Shown one piece after another: positions 17,601 through 26,067 of a stretch of 55,324 nt of DNA. The stretch is from Armatimonadetes bacterium 55-13 (GTDB lineage: Bacteria > Armatimonadota > Fimbriimonadia > Fimbriimonadales > Fimbriimonadaceae): contig MKRX01000014.1 of assembly GCA_001898035.1 (NCBI GenBank), positions 71,664 through 126,987 on the forward strand, given 5' to 3'. Below the pieces are notes generated by a model. The model ran no database searches. It was not told where the DNA came from and saw only the letters and a list, made by a program, of their open reading frames with translations. Each line of letters opens with the position of its first letter. Positions within the stretch are counted from its first letter, which is position 1. A program made the translations under genes and the position numbers.

Positions 17601-18284
17601 CAAACCGAGATCAACCAATTGCTCGATAAAGAGAAGCTCATTCCTGAAGGCGTCAAACTGAAGCCTCTGGGACAAGCCGACGCACAGGCCCGTGAGATGG
17701 GTTATCTCTTTGGTGCGCTTGGCCTCGGGTTCTTGCTGGTCTACATGTTGCTGGCGTCTCTCTACGATAACCTGCTCTACCCGCTGATCATTCAGCTGGC
17801 TCAGCCGCAGGCGTTCGTCGGAGCGTTGCTTGCATTGATCATTACGGACAAGGCCTTGAACATCGTGGGCTTCATCGGTCTGATCTGTTTGGTTGGATTG
17901 GTGGGTAAGAATGCGATTCTCTTGGTCGACTACACGAACACACTACGTGCTCGTGGAAGGAACCGACATGACGCCTTGGTTGAAGCTGGTCCGACGCGAC
18001 TTCGCCCGATCATGATGACGACGCTCGCGTTGATCTTGGGAATGCTTCCGGTTGCCTTGGCACTGGGACGCGGTTCTGAGTTCCGAGAGACGATCGGCAT
18101 CATCATCATCGGCGGTATGTCGCTCTCGACCATCTTGACGCTTGTGGTTATTCCTTGTAGCTACACGATTCTCGACGACATGTCGATCGAGATCGGCCGA
18201 AGGATGAACCGGCGACGTGGCGACGATGACTCCTCATCGGGATCTACGGATGCCGAGTTGGATCTGGCGCCTGCCGTACAGTAA
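14679..18284 (+). CDS. RND-family efflux pump permease with an extra hydrophobic insertion
   Basis: A 1201-residue inner-membrane proton-driven pump. The N-terminus (IQRPVFVLMLMLAALLMG), porter-domain text (TYPGAGPEEVAELVSRKIEEAVSG), TM4 with LAVGVLVDDAIVVLENIYRH and the TM10 repeat VGLVGKNAILLVDYTN are typical of AcrB-type pumps. Residues about 555-685, between TM7 and the second porter domain (FGFMPASDGGQVQIDITLPPG), hold about four additional hydrophobic segments not found in AcrB. This explains the extra length. The GTG start lies 3 nt after the adaptor stop. Substrate is unknown. A terminator ends the operon. Confidence 0.9.
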   Translation: MGLTKTAIQRPVFVLMLMLAALLMGNMALKSMRVEQNPDVSFGTVTILTTYPGAGPEEVAELVSRKIEEAVSGVNGLREVTSSSQEGVSNVVVSLNIGIDVDVALNDIRSKVDQVVNQLPDDAEKPTIIKLDAGSQPVLYYSLSSKTMSSRDLRDLADNTLVDRFAQLEGVGAATATGGDQREIQVQIKPERLTAYGISAADVLNAVRSASQNLPAGRSINTDQEYSIRIPAEFKSPEDVEKTMISVRDQNNPNSQPKMVKLTDVATVVDTSVERRTYSRLGGDDSVVLVIQKTKEGNAVEISKAAEALSEQLGKQYGVTFTKTFDQATTIESSLEDLQVAIIFGIILVTAIVYLFLHNFRGMLIVAIAIPLCIFATFIAMKAFGFTLNNMSMLAVSLAVGVLVDDAIVVLENIYRHLKMGEDPRDAALNGRGEIGMAAIAITMADVVVFLPIGFMGGIVGQFFRPLALSFAACVVVSLFVSFVVTPMLASRWYRKGEDLEHPVGRFAVGFEKAFGALEGIYRRILEWALHHRWFVFLSGNVVLFAVFMFIAGSFSPDSKSVLSQGGQPGPAMMLLVVTVVIGIGVFGYNYAKNAFEEKMRFRIYWITAAVLAVAMIGMTKNPVMGILMGLLLPYVVLGIPFLLMNVVTRKSKYRLIGNAFLFGLVFPMAAFAGFTYAQWKKESVFKFGFMPASDGGQVQIDITLPPGSSLERTQRVVDRVEAIAKSDPDAKYVLSQVGTLGSGGFGDTGNQGSQYARVSVSLYDKKAFIGGHTDKKVRTRSDESVAADLIYKIGRVPGADIKVSANNGQGFGAPIQMSFSSDNRNLLVETVAKVKRRLDAGAIKGVINPDVSSKPGKPELRIQPDRQKLANYGMTVADVATIMRLLYEGDDNTKMRIKGQEYPVRVMLDIQDRNNPDTLSKLPIKFSNGNPIYLSSVVDMAMGASPDKIDRRNRQEEVRLTANLLPGYAAGSVQTEINQLLDKEKLIPEGVKLKPLGQADAQAREMGYLFGALGLGFLLVYMLLASLYDNLLYPLIIQLAQPQAFVGALLALIITDKALNIVGFIGLICLVGLVGKNAILLVDYTNTLRARGRNRHDALVEAGPTRLRPIMMTTLALILGMLPVALALGRGSEFRETIGIIIIGGMSLSTILTLVVIPCSYTILDDMSIEIGRRMNRRRGDDDSSSGSTDAELDLAPAVQ

Positions 18285-18298
18285 CGGTAACACTGATT

Positions 18299-18334
18299 AG
18301 CCCCGGGGTTTTGATGCCCCGGGGCTATTTCTTT
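18299..18334 (+). terminator. Intrinsic terminator of the efflux operon
   Basis: AGCCCCGGGG (18299-18308) pairs with CCCCGGGGCT (18317-18326), followed by ATTTCTTT, 15 nt after the pump stop codon. Confidence 0.88.
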
Positions 18335-18464
18335 GGGTCGATATATGTGCCGCTTTTAGTTTGTTCAAAAATACAGATTGGTTCAATCAAACATATATGA
18401 AATGACATCATGGTCCCGTCGCTGCCCACGAAATTCAGCGTGATATGTCATCTTTAAATAAGAT

Positions 18465-20408
18465 ATGAAATTATTGAGAGACCCGCAGGTTTTGCTCACG
18501 ATTCTCTGTGGAATTGCCCTCGTTTTGGGTCTCTTTAGCGTTCACCCGGCCATCCCTTACTTTTCTGTTCTCTTTGGCTCCTACTTTGCTCTGAAGTCGT
18601 CCTGGGAATCCATTCGAGACAGAGTCGTGGACGTGAACATTCTTATGGTGTTGGCGGCAATCGGAGCCATTGTCGTTGGCCAACCGCTGGATGCCGCCGC
18701 CCTTTTGTTTCTTTTCAGTCTTTCCAGCACCTTAGAGTCTTTAGCAATGGCTCGTACTCGCTCCGCTATCGAGGGACTTATTCGGTTGCGGCCTGACCAA
18801 GCGGTGCGGATTATCAATGGAGTCGAAGAGAAGGTCAAGGTCGAAGAACTTCGAATTGGCGATACGATCAAGATTCCGCCGTTTGAATCGATACCTGTCG
18901 ATGGGCAAGTGATCTCCGGGCAAAGCGCTGTGGACCAAAGCGCAATGACGGGCGAGTCTGTTCCGGTCGCCAAGACCACCGGCGACTCCCTCTTGGCGGG
19001 AACCCGAAACTTGGATTCCTCTCTGGTCATGTCGGTAGCTTCGACAGTTGGAGATAGCACGCTCGATAAAATCGTTAACCTTGTTCAGGACGCCCAAGAG
19101 AACAAGGCGAGCGGAGAAAGGATTAGCACCTGGTTCGGACAAAAATACACGTTCTTTGTGATCGCGGCGTTTGCCGTTTCCTTTGGTATTCGGATTGCGT
19201 TGCAGACGCCAACTACCGAGGCGCTCTATCTCTCCCTAACCCTTTTGGTTGCGTTGAGCCCCTGCGCACTGGTTATCTCGACTCCAGCGACCACGCTTAG
19301 CGCCTTGGCTTGGGCGGCGAGAAATGGAATGCTTGTTCGAGGCGGCGAGTTTATTGAGATCGCGGGCAAGATCGATACCATCGCAGTAGACAAGACGGGA
19401 ACCCTCACTTTGGGCCGACCCCGGCTGGTTGAGATTTGTTTATGTGCACGATCTATGGTGTCGGTGGGGGCTGAGTCTCACGGCTGCACCGAGGAAGAAG
19501 CCTGTTGGCATGGAAGCGGAGCGCTCTCGCCAGATGCTCAGCGGTTGCTCAAGGCTGCCGCTGCAGCGGAGCAGTACACCGCCCATCCGGTGGCCGAGGC
19601 ACTCATGGCCGCCGTTCGAGAGAATGGAATGGTTGTTCCTGCCGCGTCGGGAGAGATTGTTGCGGCCGGATTAGGCGTCTCTGCAGTAGTGGATGGCAAG
19701 CGAGTTTATGTGGGCCAACGCAAGTATCTGGAGGCGGAAGGCGTCTCAATTTCCCCTGAGTTTATCGAGCACGTCGAAAACTTCCAGAAGAAGGGGATGA
19801 CGGTTGCGCTGCTGGCTCATGGCGATGATATCGCTGCTCTTGGTTTCATGGATGCACCGCGACAGGAGACAGCTCAGTTCTTAAAGGACGTCGAGCAGCA
19901 GGGCGCTAAGCATGTTGTGATGCTGACGGGTGACACGGAGCAAACGGCCAAGGCAATCGCCGAGGAACTGGGGCTACGCGAATATCGGGCGGCATTAATG
20001 CCCGCTCATAAGTCGGAAGCCATCGAAGCCCTCGTCAAGGAAGGGGGGAAGGTGATGATGGTGGGAGATGGCGTCAATGATGCTCCCTCGCTTGCTCAGG
20101 CGACGCTTGGCGTAGCAATGGGCGGGTTGGGCAGCGATATCGCGCTCAACGCCGCCGATGTGGTGCTTATGCACGATCGCCTTGATCGGATTCCGGAATT
20201 GATGGCGTTGGGCAAGAAGACAAACGCCATCATCCGTGCAAACTTGATCTTCGCGACCGGGGTGATCTGCACCCTCACGTTGCTTTCGCTTTTCACGCGG
20301 CTTCCGTTGCCCATCGCCGTAATTGGCCACGAAGGTTCAACGGTGTTGGTCATCCTCAACGGCCTACGAGTTCTTCGCGGACCGCAAATTACTCGACAAC
20401 CAGCGTGA
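18465..20408 (+). CDS. P1B-4-type heavy-metal-transporting ATPase (CoaT/CtpD-like)
   Basis: A 647-residue metal-exporting P-type ATPase with no N-terminal metal-binding domain. It has the TGES actuator loop, SPCALVISTP in the transport helix (about residue 265), DKTGTLT phosphorylation site (Asp about 309), AHPVAEAL nucleotide-binding motif, GDGVNDAP hinge (about 534) and HEGSTVLVILNGLRVL at the end. SPC together with HEG(G/S)T is the P1B-4 pattern, linked in the literature to Co, Fe or Zn export. Between the DKTGT site and the N-domain is a Cys/His-rich segment (about 325-350) that could bind metal. An inverted ATGACAT pair lies upstream (18402-18408, 18445-18451). Confidence 0.88.
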   Translation: MKLLRDPQVLLTILCGIALVLGLFSVHPAIPYFSVLFGSYFALKSSWESIRDRVVDVNILMVLAAIGAIVVGQPLDAAALLFLFSLSSTLESLAMARTRSAIEGLIRLRPDQAVRIINGVEEKVKVEELRIGDTIKIPPFESIPVDGQVISGQSAVDQSAMTGESVPVAKTTGDSLLAGTRNLDSSLVMSVASTVGDSTLDKIVNLVQDAQENKASGERISTWFGQKYTFFVIAAFAVSFGIRIALQTPTTEALYLSLTLLVALSPCALVISTPATTLSALAWAARNGMLVRGGEFIEIAGKIDTIAVDKTGTLTLGRPRLVEICLCARSMVSVGAESHGCTEEEACWHGSGALSPDAQRLLKAAAAAEQYTAHPVAEALMAAVRENGMVVPAASGEIVAAGLGVSAVVDGKRVYVGQRKYLEAEGVSISPEFIEHVENFQKKGMTVALLAHGDDIAALGFMDAPRQETAQFLKDVEQQGAKHVVMLTGDTEQTAKAIAEELGLREYRAALMPAHKSEAIEALVKEGGKVMMVGDGVNDAPSLAQATLGVAMGGLGSDIALNAADVVLMHDRLDRIPELMALGKKTNAIIRANLIFATGVICTLTLLSLFTRLPLPIAVIGHEGSTVLVILNGLRVLRGPQITRQPA

Positions 20409-21048
20409 GGGTCGGCTTGACTTCTGCCTTCTCCCAGTCCTTGGAATAGAACTTGTAGACCGATTTTTGGCCAACTTCGGCCGGGTCGATGGAAGAAGTG
20501 ATTGCAAGCGCCAACTCTCGTTCGGGCGAATCGGAAGCTTCCTTGAAGAATCGGGCGAATCTGCCTGGTCCTTTCAAAAGGTCGATTTCAAACTTCACGG
20601 GCTTTCCGGCTTCAATCTTTTCAGGGGCATACGAGCCAAAGACGGATTGGTTCGCCTTGTCCGGGTAAAGCGAACGGCAGATGTCGTATTCCCAATTCTT
20701 CTCTGAGAAATCGGGGCGAAGACCACGGGCTTGGAGCGGGTTTTGCTTGGCCAGATCGATATTCCAGCCTGGATCGGCAATATGCCAGATGACGAGCTTT
20801 GCTTCCTTGAGGGTGCCTTTCTCGGGGACCTTGGCGAGGGAAAATTTCAGATAGCTATAGGAAAAGTCATCCACGGCATCTGGATCGGGTGCTACGGCCT
20901 GCCCCGCAGAGCCCCAACACCGGATGTATCCGTCCTTCTCGGGGTCGGTAGCGTGAGGATAGACCCAAATATCGTCCGTTGGAGTTAATTGAATCGTCTG
21001 GGGCGCCGTTGAGTTAAGCACCAGTGCCGCTGCGAGTGCCGTAATCAT
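20389..21048 (-). CDS. Exported DNRLRE-type beta-sandwich protein
   Basis: A 219-residue protein with a short signal peptide (MITALAAALVLNSTAPQ). The rest, with YLKFSLAKVPEKGTLKEAKLVIWH and ending in KPTLTLVVE, resembles DNRLRE domains, a beta-sandwich fold found in surface and carbohydrate-active proteins. No catalytic motif is visible. Its 3' end overlaps the 3' end of the convergent ATPase gene by 20 nt. Function unknown. Confidence 0.55.
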   Translation of the reverse strand: MITALAAALVLNSTAPQTIQLTPTDDIWVYPHATDPEKDGYIRCWGSAGQAVAPDPDAVDDFSYSYLKFSLAKVPEKGTLKEAKLVIWHIADPGWNIDLAKQNPLQARGLRPDFSEKNWEYDICRSLYPDKANQSVFGSYAPEKIEAGKPVKFEIDLLKGPGRFARFFKEASDSPERELALAITSSIDPAEVGQKSVYKFYSKDWEKAEVKPTLTLVVE

Positions 21049-21173
21049 ATGTTTAGTCTGACCGATCTAAGAGTCGGTGTGATTGCATGGAATGACGGTT
21101 AGGGGCAAAGTCTGTTGAAAATGAGGTCCGCGCCAGTCCCAACCCCTAGATAAGAACCGTTCAAAATGAATAC

Positions 21174-23513
21174 GTGACGCATGCGTTGCGAGTCTTGGAG
21201 TTTGGCTCGATTCGAGAGCAGCTAGAGTTTCATTGCGAAACTCCGCTTTCGGCTGCCGCCTCCCAAGAACTCATGCCAACGCTGGACCCGGCAGAAGTCG
21301 ATCGTCTTCTTGACGAAACCAAGCAAGCGTACGATCTGATTTCCAAAGTATCGGCCCCACCCTTAGGCTCCATTCGCGACTATCGCCCCGTTCTTCAACG
21401 GGTCGCCAAGGGAGGCGTTGGCGGCGGGGAGGAACTCTTCGGCATTGGGGAAGCGATGGGACTGATGCGAGCGTGGAAATCGCTTCTATCCAACATTAGA
21501 AACGACTACCCTCTCTTGTGGCCCTTGGTTGAGTTCGTTCCCGAGCACCCTCGGCTTGAAGAGGCGATCGCCGACAGTCTTGAGGCAAATGGGGACGTCA
21601 AAGACAGCGCAAGCATGACCTTGGGCGGTCTGAGGCAAAAGAAGCGCTCAATCTCGGCTCGGATTGTCGATACCATTCAGTCGTACACCACCGGTAGCCG
21701 CCGCGACCTGCTCTCGGACCCCATCTACACCATGCGGGACGGTCGGTACGTGATTCCGCTGAAGGCGGAGAACAAAGGAAAGATACGAGGCATCGTCCAC
21801 GACACCAGCGGCAGCGGGCAGACCATCTATCTCGAACCGGAAGAAGTCTTGCAAATGGGAAACCAGCTGCGAGAGGTGGAAGCTGCCGAACGTGAAGAGG
21901 TGGTACGGATCCTGACCGCATTGAGTGGCAAGGTCGGGGCGGTGGCTCCAGAAATTGCGGGTGGCCTGGAGACAATCTCGGCGCTGGATCTTGTGTTGGC
22001 CAAGGCGCGCCTTGCCTTCGCGATGAAGGCTGCTCCCCCGCAACGAGGAGAGCCCCATTCGATTCAGGTTCAAGGGGCTAAGCATCCTCTGCTAGACCCC
22101 AAGAACGTCGTTCCCCTTGAGCTCTCGTTGGGCGGACGGCAAGGGAATATTCTGATCACGGGACCTAACACAGGTGGCAAGACGGTTGCGATCAAAACGA
22201 TCGGCCTCTTTGTCGCGATGCTCCAGTCCGGATTGATGGTTCCCGCGCTTGATGTTCGCTTTGGGCCGTTCACTCAGCTTTGGGCGGACATCGGTGACGA
22301 ACAGAGCTTGCAGCAATCCCTCTCCACCTTTAGCGCCCACATCAAGAACATTGGAGAGGCGCTTAGGACCCTGAAGTCTGGGGCGTTGGTCTTGCTTGAC
22401 GAAGTGGGCGCGGGGACTGATCCGGCCGAAGGCGCTGCGCTGGCAAGGGCGATTCTCTCTGAGATGCAGAGAAAAGGGGCGACGATCATGGCGAGCACCC
22501 ACTACGGCGAGCTGAAAGCGTTTGCCTATAGCACCGAGGGATTTACCAATGCCGCGATGGAGTTCGATGCCAAATCCTTGCGGCCAACCTATCGGCTCCT
22601 TGTCGGCGCCCCCGGAGCGAGCCATGCCCTCAAGATCGCCGAAAGATATGGCATCTCGAAGGACGTTGTCGAGGCGGCCAAAGAAGGACTCGGCGAGCAG
22701 CACCAAGACTTGGCGGCGATGCTTGAGCGACTCGAACAGTCCCAGAAGCTTGCGCGAATCGCACAAGGCGAGGCGGATCGAAGGCTCGCCGACCTTCGAA
22801 AGCGAGAAGAGCAAGCTTCCAAAAAATTGAGTGAAGCCGAAGAAATTCGAAAGACGGCGAGCGCCAAGGCTCAAGGACTCATCGAAGAAGCATTGCGGCA
22901 GATTCGACTTGAGGCGGCGGAGATCTTCGACCAGCTCAAACAGGCAGGCACCTCCCAGAAGGCGATGGATCAGGCGCGGGGACGCCTTAAAGATCTCCAA
23001 GAAGTTGGGCAGGACTTTGCCAACGAATTCAAGCCGAAGGCAAAGCCGAAAGCCGAGCCCACGGGAGCGGCGTTACTTTCAGGGACAACGGTCAAGATCG
23101 ATGGTTACTCCCAGACTGGCGTCCTTCTTGCCGATCCGAGGGACGGAAAAGCACAGGTTCAGGTTGGCCCGCTTAAGATGACCGTTAAGGTGTCTCAACT
23201 CACGGCCGTTGCGGCAAGTCCTTCCAAGGAAAAGCCGAGAGTCAACGTCGGCTTGCAAAAGGCACAGACGGCGACGACCGAAATCCACTTGCGAGGTACC
23301 CGGGCCGAAGACGCCATGGGAGAGTTAGAGAAGTTCCTGGACGAAGCCGTGTTGGCGGGGCTGCCGAGTGTGAGAATTGTCCATGGCAAAGGTGAGGGAA
23401 TCCTTCGCCAACTGACTCGGCAGATGCTGGGCCGCACTTCCAGTGTAAAGAGCTACCGCGAGGCTGAGCCTGCCGAAGGCGGGGCCGGTGTAACCATTGC
23501 GGTCTTTAAGTAA
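21174..23513 (+). CDS. mutS2: Endonuclease MutS2
   Basis: A 779-residue MutS2. It has the N-terminal core and clamp (LEFGSIREQLEFHCETPLSAAA), the ABC ATPase with Walker A GPNTGGKTVA (about residue 330), Walker B region ALVLLDEVGAGTDPAEGAAL (about 405) and the H-loop MASTHYGELKAFAYS. A KOW-like segment follows a coiled coil, and the C-terminal Smr nuclease domain shows LRGTRAEDAMGELEKFLDEA and VRIVHGKGEGILR. MutS2 proteins act on branched DNA and stalled ribosomes rather than mismatches. The GTG start at 21174 gives the expected N-terminus. Confidence 0.95.
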   Translation: MTHALRVLEFGSIREQLEFHCETPLSAAASQELMPTLDPAEVDRLLDETKQAYDLISKVSAPPLGSIRDYRPVLQRVAKGGVGGGEELFGIGEAMGLMRAWKSLLSNIRNDYPLLWPLVEFVPEHPRLEEAIADSLEANGDVKDSASMTLGGLRQKKRSISARIVDTIQSYTTGSRRDLLSDPIYTMRDGRYVIPLKAENKGKIRGIVHDTSGSGQTIYLEPEEVLQMGNQLREVEAAEREEVVRILTALSGKVGAVAPEIAGGLETISALDLVLAKARLAFAMKAAPPQRGEPHSIQVQGAKHPLLDPKNVVPLELSLGGRQGNILITGPNTGGKTVAIKTIGLFVAMLQSGLMVPALDVRFGPFTQLWADIGDEQSLQQSLSTFSAHIKNIGEALRTLKSGALVLLDEVGAGTDPAEGAALARAILSEMQRKGATIMASTHYGELKAFAYSTEGFTNAAMEFDAKSLRPTYRLLVGAPGASHALKIAERYGISKDVVEAAKEGLGEQHQDLAAMLERLEQSQKLARIAQGEADRRLADLRKREEQASKKLSEAEEIRKTASAKAQGLIEEALRQIRLEAAEIFDQLKQAGTSQKAMDQARGRLKDLQEVGQDFANEFKPKAKPKAEPTGAALLSGTTVKIDGYSQTGVLLADPRDGKAQVQVGPLKMTVKVSQLTAVAASPSKEKPRVNVGLQKAQTATTEIHLRGTRAEDAMGELEKFLDEAVLAGLPSVRIVHGKGEGILRQLTRQMLGRTSSVKSYREAEPAEGGAGVTIAVFK

Positions 23514-23542
23514 AAATCAAAACTCGAACGATCCGCCGAGAA

Positions 23543-24703
23543 CTATGCGTTCGCCATCGGCACAGCGGTCAAATTTCTAACCTTGGGCGCCGGTTCTTCC
23601 TCGCGAACGATCTCGTTGTAGAGGGAGTCGCGCTCGATCGGGATTCGATGAACTTCTTCGATCATCTTGATCATGTTGTCGCGGGTCAGAACTTGCGACT
23701 TGTTCCCGAACTCTCCGTCCTTGTAAGTGATCTCATACTCGTGAACGGTGCCATCCGCGTCGTCCGCTCCGTACCACAGGGCCATTTGGGTAACGGGAAC
23801 TGTGTTCATGATCCAGAAGCTCTTGATGTGCTCAAAGTTGTCGAGCATCAAACGAGAGACGGCGATGTTTCGAAGGTCGGTATCTGCCGTGGGAGCGGGG
23901 ATATCGGCGAGCTCGGTTGCTTCGGGGTGGAAGCTAAGCGGGGTCATGGTCAAGAAGTTCTGCGTCTCATCCTGCAACTCTCGGAGTTGGACAAGGTGAT
24001 CCACACGCTCTTCGTTCGTTTCGATGTGACCGTAGAGCATGGTGGCGTACTGTTTGAGGCCAAGCTTCGAGGCGGCTCGAGCAACATTCTTCCACTCTTC
24101 GCCGTTAAGCTTCTTGCCAAACAGTTCCTTGTGAACCCTCTCGCTCAGAATCTCAATGCCACCGCCGGGCAATGAATCAAGGCCAGCCTCAATCAGATCG
24201 GCAAGCGCCTGCTCCATCGTGACCTTTCCTTGCCGGGCGATCTCTACGATCTCGACGGCGGTGAAAGCCTTCACGTGCACTCCCGGGCGGACTTCCTTGA
24301 CGATGCGGACGAGGTCGAGATAGTACTGGTAGGGAAGGCGCGGATTAATGCCGCCCACCATGTGGATCTCGGTCATGGGAACATCGGCATGCCATTGAAG
24401 GCGCGTTCGCACTTCATCCAAGGACATCTGATAAGGAGCCGGACCGCCTTTCTTGGCATAGAAAGAACAGAATTTGCAGAACTTGTTGCAGATGTTGGTG
24501 TAGTTGATGTGCTGGTTCCGAACATAGTAGGTTCGGCCCCCGTGACGTCGCTCTCGAACGATATTGGCCATGTAGCCAACGGCATTCAGGTTGGGAGTTT
24601 CGTAGAGACGCATGCCGTCTTCAAAACTCAACCGTTGTCCCTCATCCACCTTTCGATAGATATCGATGAGGTCGCCGACGATATGTTCAGGAGTGAGTGC
24701 CAT
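23543..24703 (-). CDS. mqnE: Aminofutalosine synthase MqnE (radical SAM)
   Basis: A 386-residue radical SAM enzyme of the futalosine menaquinone pathway. It joins S-adenosylmethionine to 3-[(1-carboxyvinyl)oxy]benzoate. The 4Fe-4S motif is CNKFCKFC (about residue 71). HVKAFTAVEI, DSLPGGGIEI, YATMLYGHIETNEERVDHL and PLSFHPEATEL favour MqnE over the related cyclase MqnC. The ATG at 24703 has TAGGTT 7 nt upstream. Other mqn genes are not in the window. It is convergent with mutS2 (29-nt gap). Confidence 0.9.
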   Translation of the reverse strand: MALTPEHIVGDLIDIYRKVDEGQRLSFEDGMRLYETPNLNAVGYMANIVRERRHGGRTYYVRNQHINYTNICNKFCKFCSFYAKKGGPAPYQMSLDEVRTRLQWHADVPMTEIHMVGGINPRLPYQYYLDLVRIVKEVRPGVHVKAFTAVEIVEIARQGKVTMEQALADLIEAGLDSLPGGGIEILSERVHKELFGKKLNGEEWKNVARAASKLGLKQYATMLYGHIETNEERVDHLVQLRELQDETQNFLTMTPLSFHPEATELADIPAPTADTDLRNIAVSRLMLDNFEHIKSFWIMNTVPVTQMALWYGADDADGTVHEYEITYKDGEFGNKSQVLTRDNMIKMIEEVHRIPIERDSLYNEIVREEEPAPKVRNLTAVPMANA

Positions 24704-24710
24704 TCTTCTA

Positions 24711-24716
24711 AACCTA
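24711..24716 (-). promoter_or_regulatory. TAGGTT -10-like box before mqnE
   Basis: TAGGTT on the minus strand, 7 nt before the mqnE ATG, another TANNNT box at leaderless spacing. Confidence 0.35.
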
Positions 24717-24826
24717 GCTACGGCATGATACCCGTTGAGATTTCACTTTTTCTTGAAAGTTGATAGGCATTCTCCCTGCCGCGACCAAAATTGAAAATCT
24801 TTTTATAGGGGTAGGGGGTATGGGTA

Positions 24827-24832
24827 TATAAT
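24827..24832 (+). promoter_or_regulatory. TATAAT box directly before the pseudopilin gene
   Basis: A consensus TATAAT 6 nt before the GTG start at 24839. No Shine-Dalgarno fits in the gap, so the message is probably leaderless. Confidence 0.55.
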
Positions 24833-24838
24833 CTCATC

Positions 24839-25528
24839 GTGGTCATTCGCAAAGGGTTCACGCTAATCGAACTGCTGGTGGTGATTGGGATCATTGCCAT
24901 CCTCGCCGCGATTCTCTTCCCAGTCTTTGCTTCGGCGAAGATGTCGGCGAAGAGAACGCAGTGCGCAAGCAACATGCGCCAGATCGGATTCGGGATTCAG
25001 CTTTACGCGAATGACAACGACGGTTGGATGCCTTTGAGTAAGCACACGATCTCCTATGTGCAGGCGAGCTGGATCTACACGCTTGGCCCCTATCTGGGAA
25101 ACATCGATGAGATTCGGATTTGCCCGGCAGATCCTCGAAGAGAGAAGTTGCTTAAAGCAAAGGGCACCAGTTACGTGATGAACGAATACGTGGTTGCAAC
25201 TGGGCAGGAAGATTGCATTTCGCAATTGGATGCGCTTCCAAAACCCAGCGAAACCATGACGACCTTTATCGTGCAGGAAAAGCGAGGGGTCAGCACTTCA
25301 CAAGACCACACCCATTCCTCCCTTTGGTTCGCCGGAGGAGTGGGGGATTGGGATTCGGTGGTCTACGACATCCAGCCAGATCGACATCAAGTCGGATCGC
25401 CTGCCTATCCCAACTTGGAGGGGAGCTCGAACTATCTCTATGCCGATACGCACGTAAAGAGCTTTACGGCAAGGAGAGTTAGAGGGTGGGTGAGCGACAA
25501 CTTTAACTTTGCCATTCCACCTCAGTAG
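24839..25528 (+). CDS. Type IV pilin-like / type II secretion pseudopilin
   Basis: A 229-residue protein with a classic prepilin N-terminus: short basic leader, Gly before [25 protein letters not shown] and the conserved Glu at position 5 of the mature form. [20 protein letters not shown] segment follows, typical of the DUF1559-like pseudopilins abundant in Planctomycetes and Armatimonadota. An ADTHVKSF segment near the C-terminus resembles the usual H-X9-DG-like end. It would be processed by a prepilin peptidase and assembled in the envelope. The GTG start is set by the leader and the TATAAT box. Confidence 0.88.
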   Translation: MVIRKGFTLIELLVVIGIIAILAAILFPVFASAKMSAKRTQCASNMRQIGFGIQLYANDNDGWMPLSKHTISYVQASWIYTLGPYLGNIDEIRICPADPRREKLLKAKGTSYVMNEYVVATGQEDCISQLDALPKPSETMTTFIVQEKRGVSTSQDHTHSSLWFAGGVGDWDSVVYDIQPDRHQVGSPAYPNLEGSSNYLYADTHVKSFTARRVRGWVSDNFNFAIPPQ

Positions 25529-25566
25529 GTAACCGGGGTTGTGGCATCAAAGAGGAGGAGAACCTT

Positions 25567-25950
25567 TTGAAAAAAGGCGCTGCATTTCTATTTCTTTCGA
25601 TAGGGCTAATAGTAGCTGGAGCAAGTGATGCTCAAGCTGTTGAGATTCTTACTTCAGGTCACTACGATCTAGGGGTTGCCTATGAAGATGGCGGACTTGA
25701 ACCTCACATTCACGGACATACCGGAGGTGGGAACGAGTACGCACCTGACGAAGCCTATTTCTGGGCTAAAGATAATCATCTCTTCACCCGCCCTGCGGGA
25801 TCCCAGTGGAATTTCATTGGAGTTAGTAGTGGAGAACAGTACTACAAGCTGCCAACAACGAATCAGGTTGGAAAGATCTATCTTGGGTGGGGCGCCGAAG
25901 AGATTGATCCAGGAGTGTTAGATTCCTACCGGTTCCCGCCAAAGTTTTAG
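25567..25950 (+). pseudogene. Choice-anchor-M-type surface protein, apparently truncated
   Basis: A 127-residue product with a signal peptide (MKKGAAFLFLSIGLIVAGASDAQA) from a TTG start with a strong GGAGGAG ribosome binding site. The text HYDLGVAYEDGGLEPHIH, EYAPDEAYFWAKDN and KIYLGWGAEEIDPGV matches the N-terminal half of choice-anchor-M / TIGR03769-like surface domains. Such proteins normally continue for another 80 or more residues to a sorting signal. Here the reading ends about 15 residues later in unrelated sequence, exactly where the phage-like DNA begins. I read it as a gene cut by insertion. A naturally short protein is the alternative. Confidence 0.5.
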
Positions 25951-26040
25951 GTTCATTTAGCATACAGAAAGCGGTTCTGAGGCGGTCTCGAAACGGTTTC
26001 TGTATGCAGTTCTCGACCAGCCTGTATGCAGTCTTTGCCG
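25910..26040. other. Host/phage junction, candidate attL
   Basis: The last GATC is at 25906-25909 and the last CCGG at 25929-25932; neither occurs again to the window end. The truncated surface-protein gene stops at 25950. The crossover therefore probably lies between about 25,915 and 25,960. No duplicate core (attR) can be checked because the right end is outside the window. Confidence 0.45.
25960..26029. repeat. TGTATGCAGT repeat cluster at the phage left end
   Basis: GCATACAGAAA (25960-25970) and TTTCTGTATGC (25998-26008) are a perfect 11-bp inverted repeat. TGTATGCAGT occurs twice in direct orientation (26002-26011 and 26023-26032 region). The 16-mer TTTCTGTATGCAGTTC (25998-26013) recurs inverted at 49681-49696. 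It could be recombinase arm sites or a regulator operator. Confidence 0.6.
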
Positions 26041-26067
26041 CTCCTGCGGCGTTTTTCGAAAAAAGGG

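Noticed and set aside
18402-18451. ATGACAT / ATGTCAT inverted pair upstream of the P1B-4 ATPase as an operator
   Set aside because: Arms of 7 bp with a 36-bp spacer are weak evidence; mentioned in the gene entry but not called.
22092-23000. 302-codon minus-strand frame inside mutS2
   Set aside because: MutS2 on the plus strand has all expected motifs across this stretch; the minus frame has no recognisable features.
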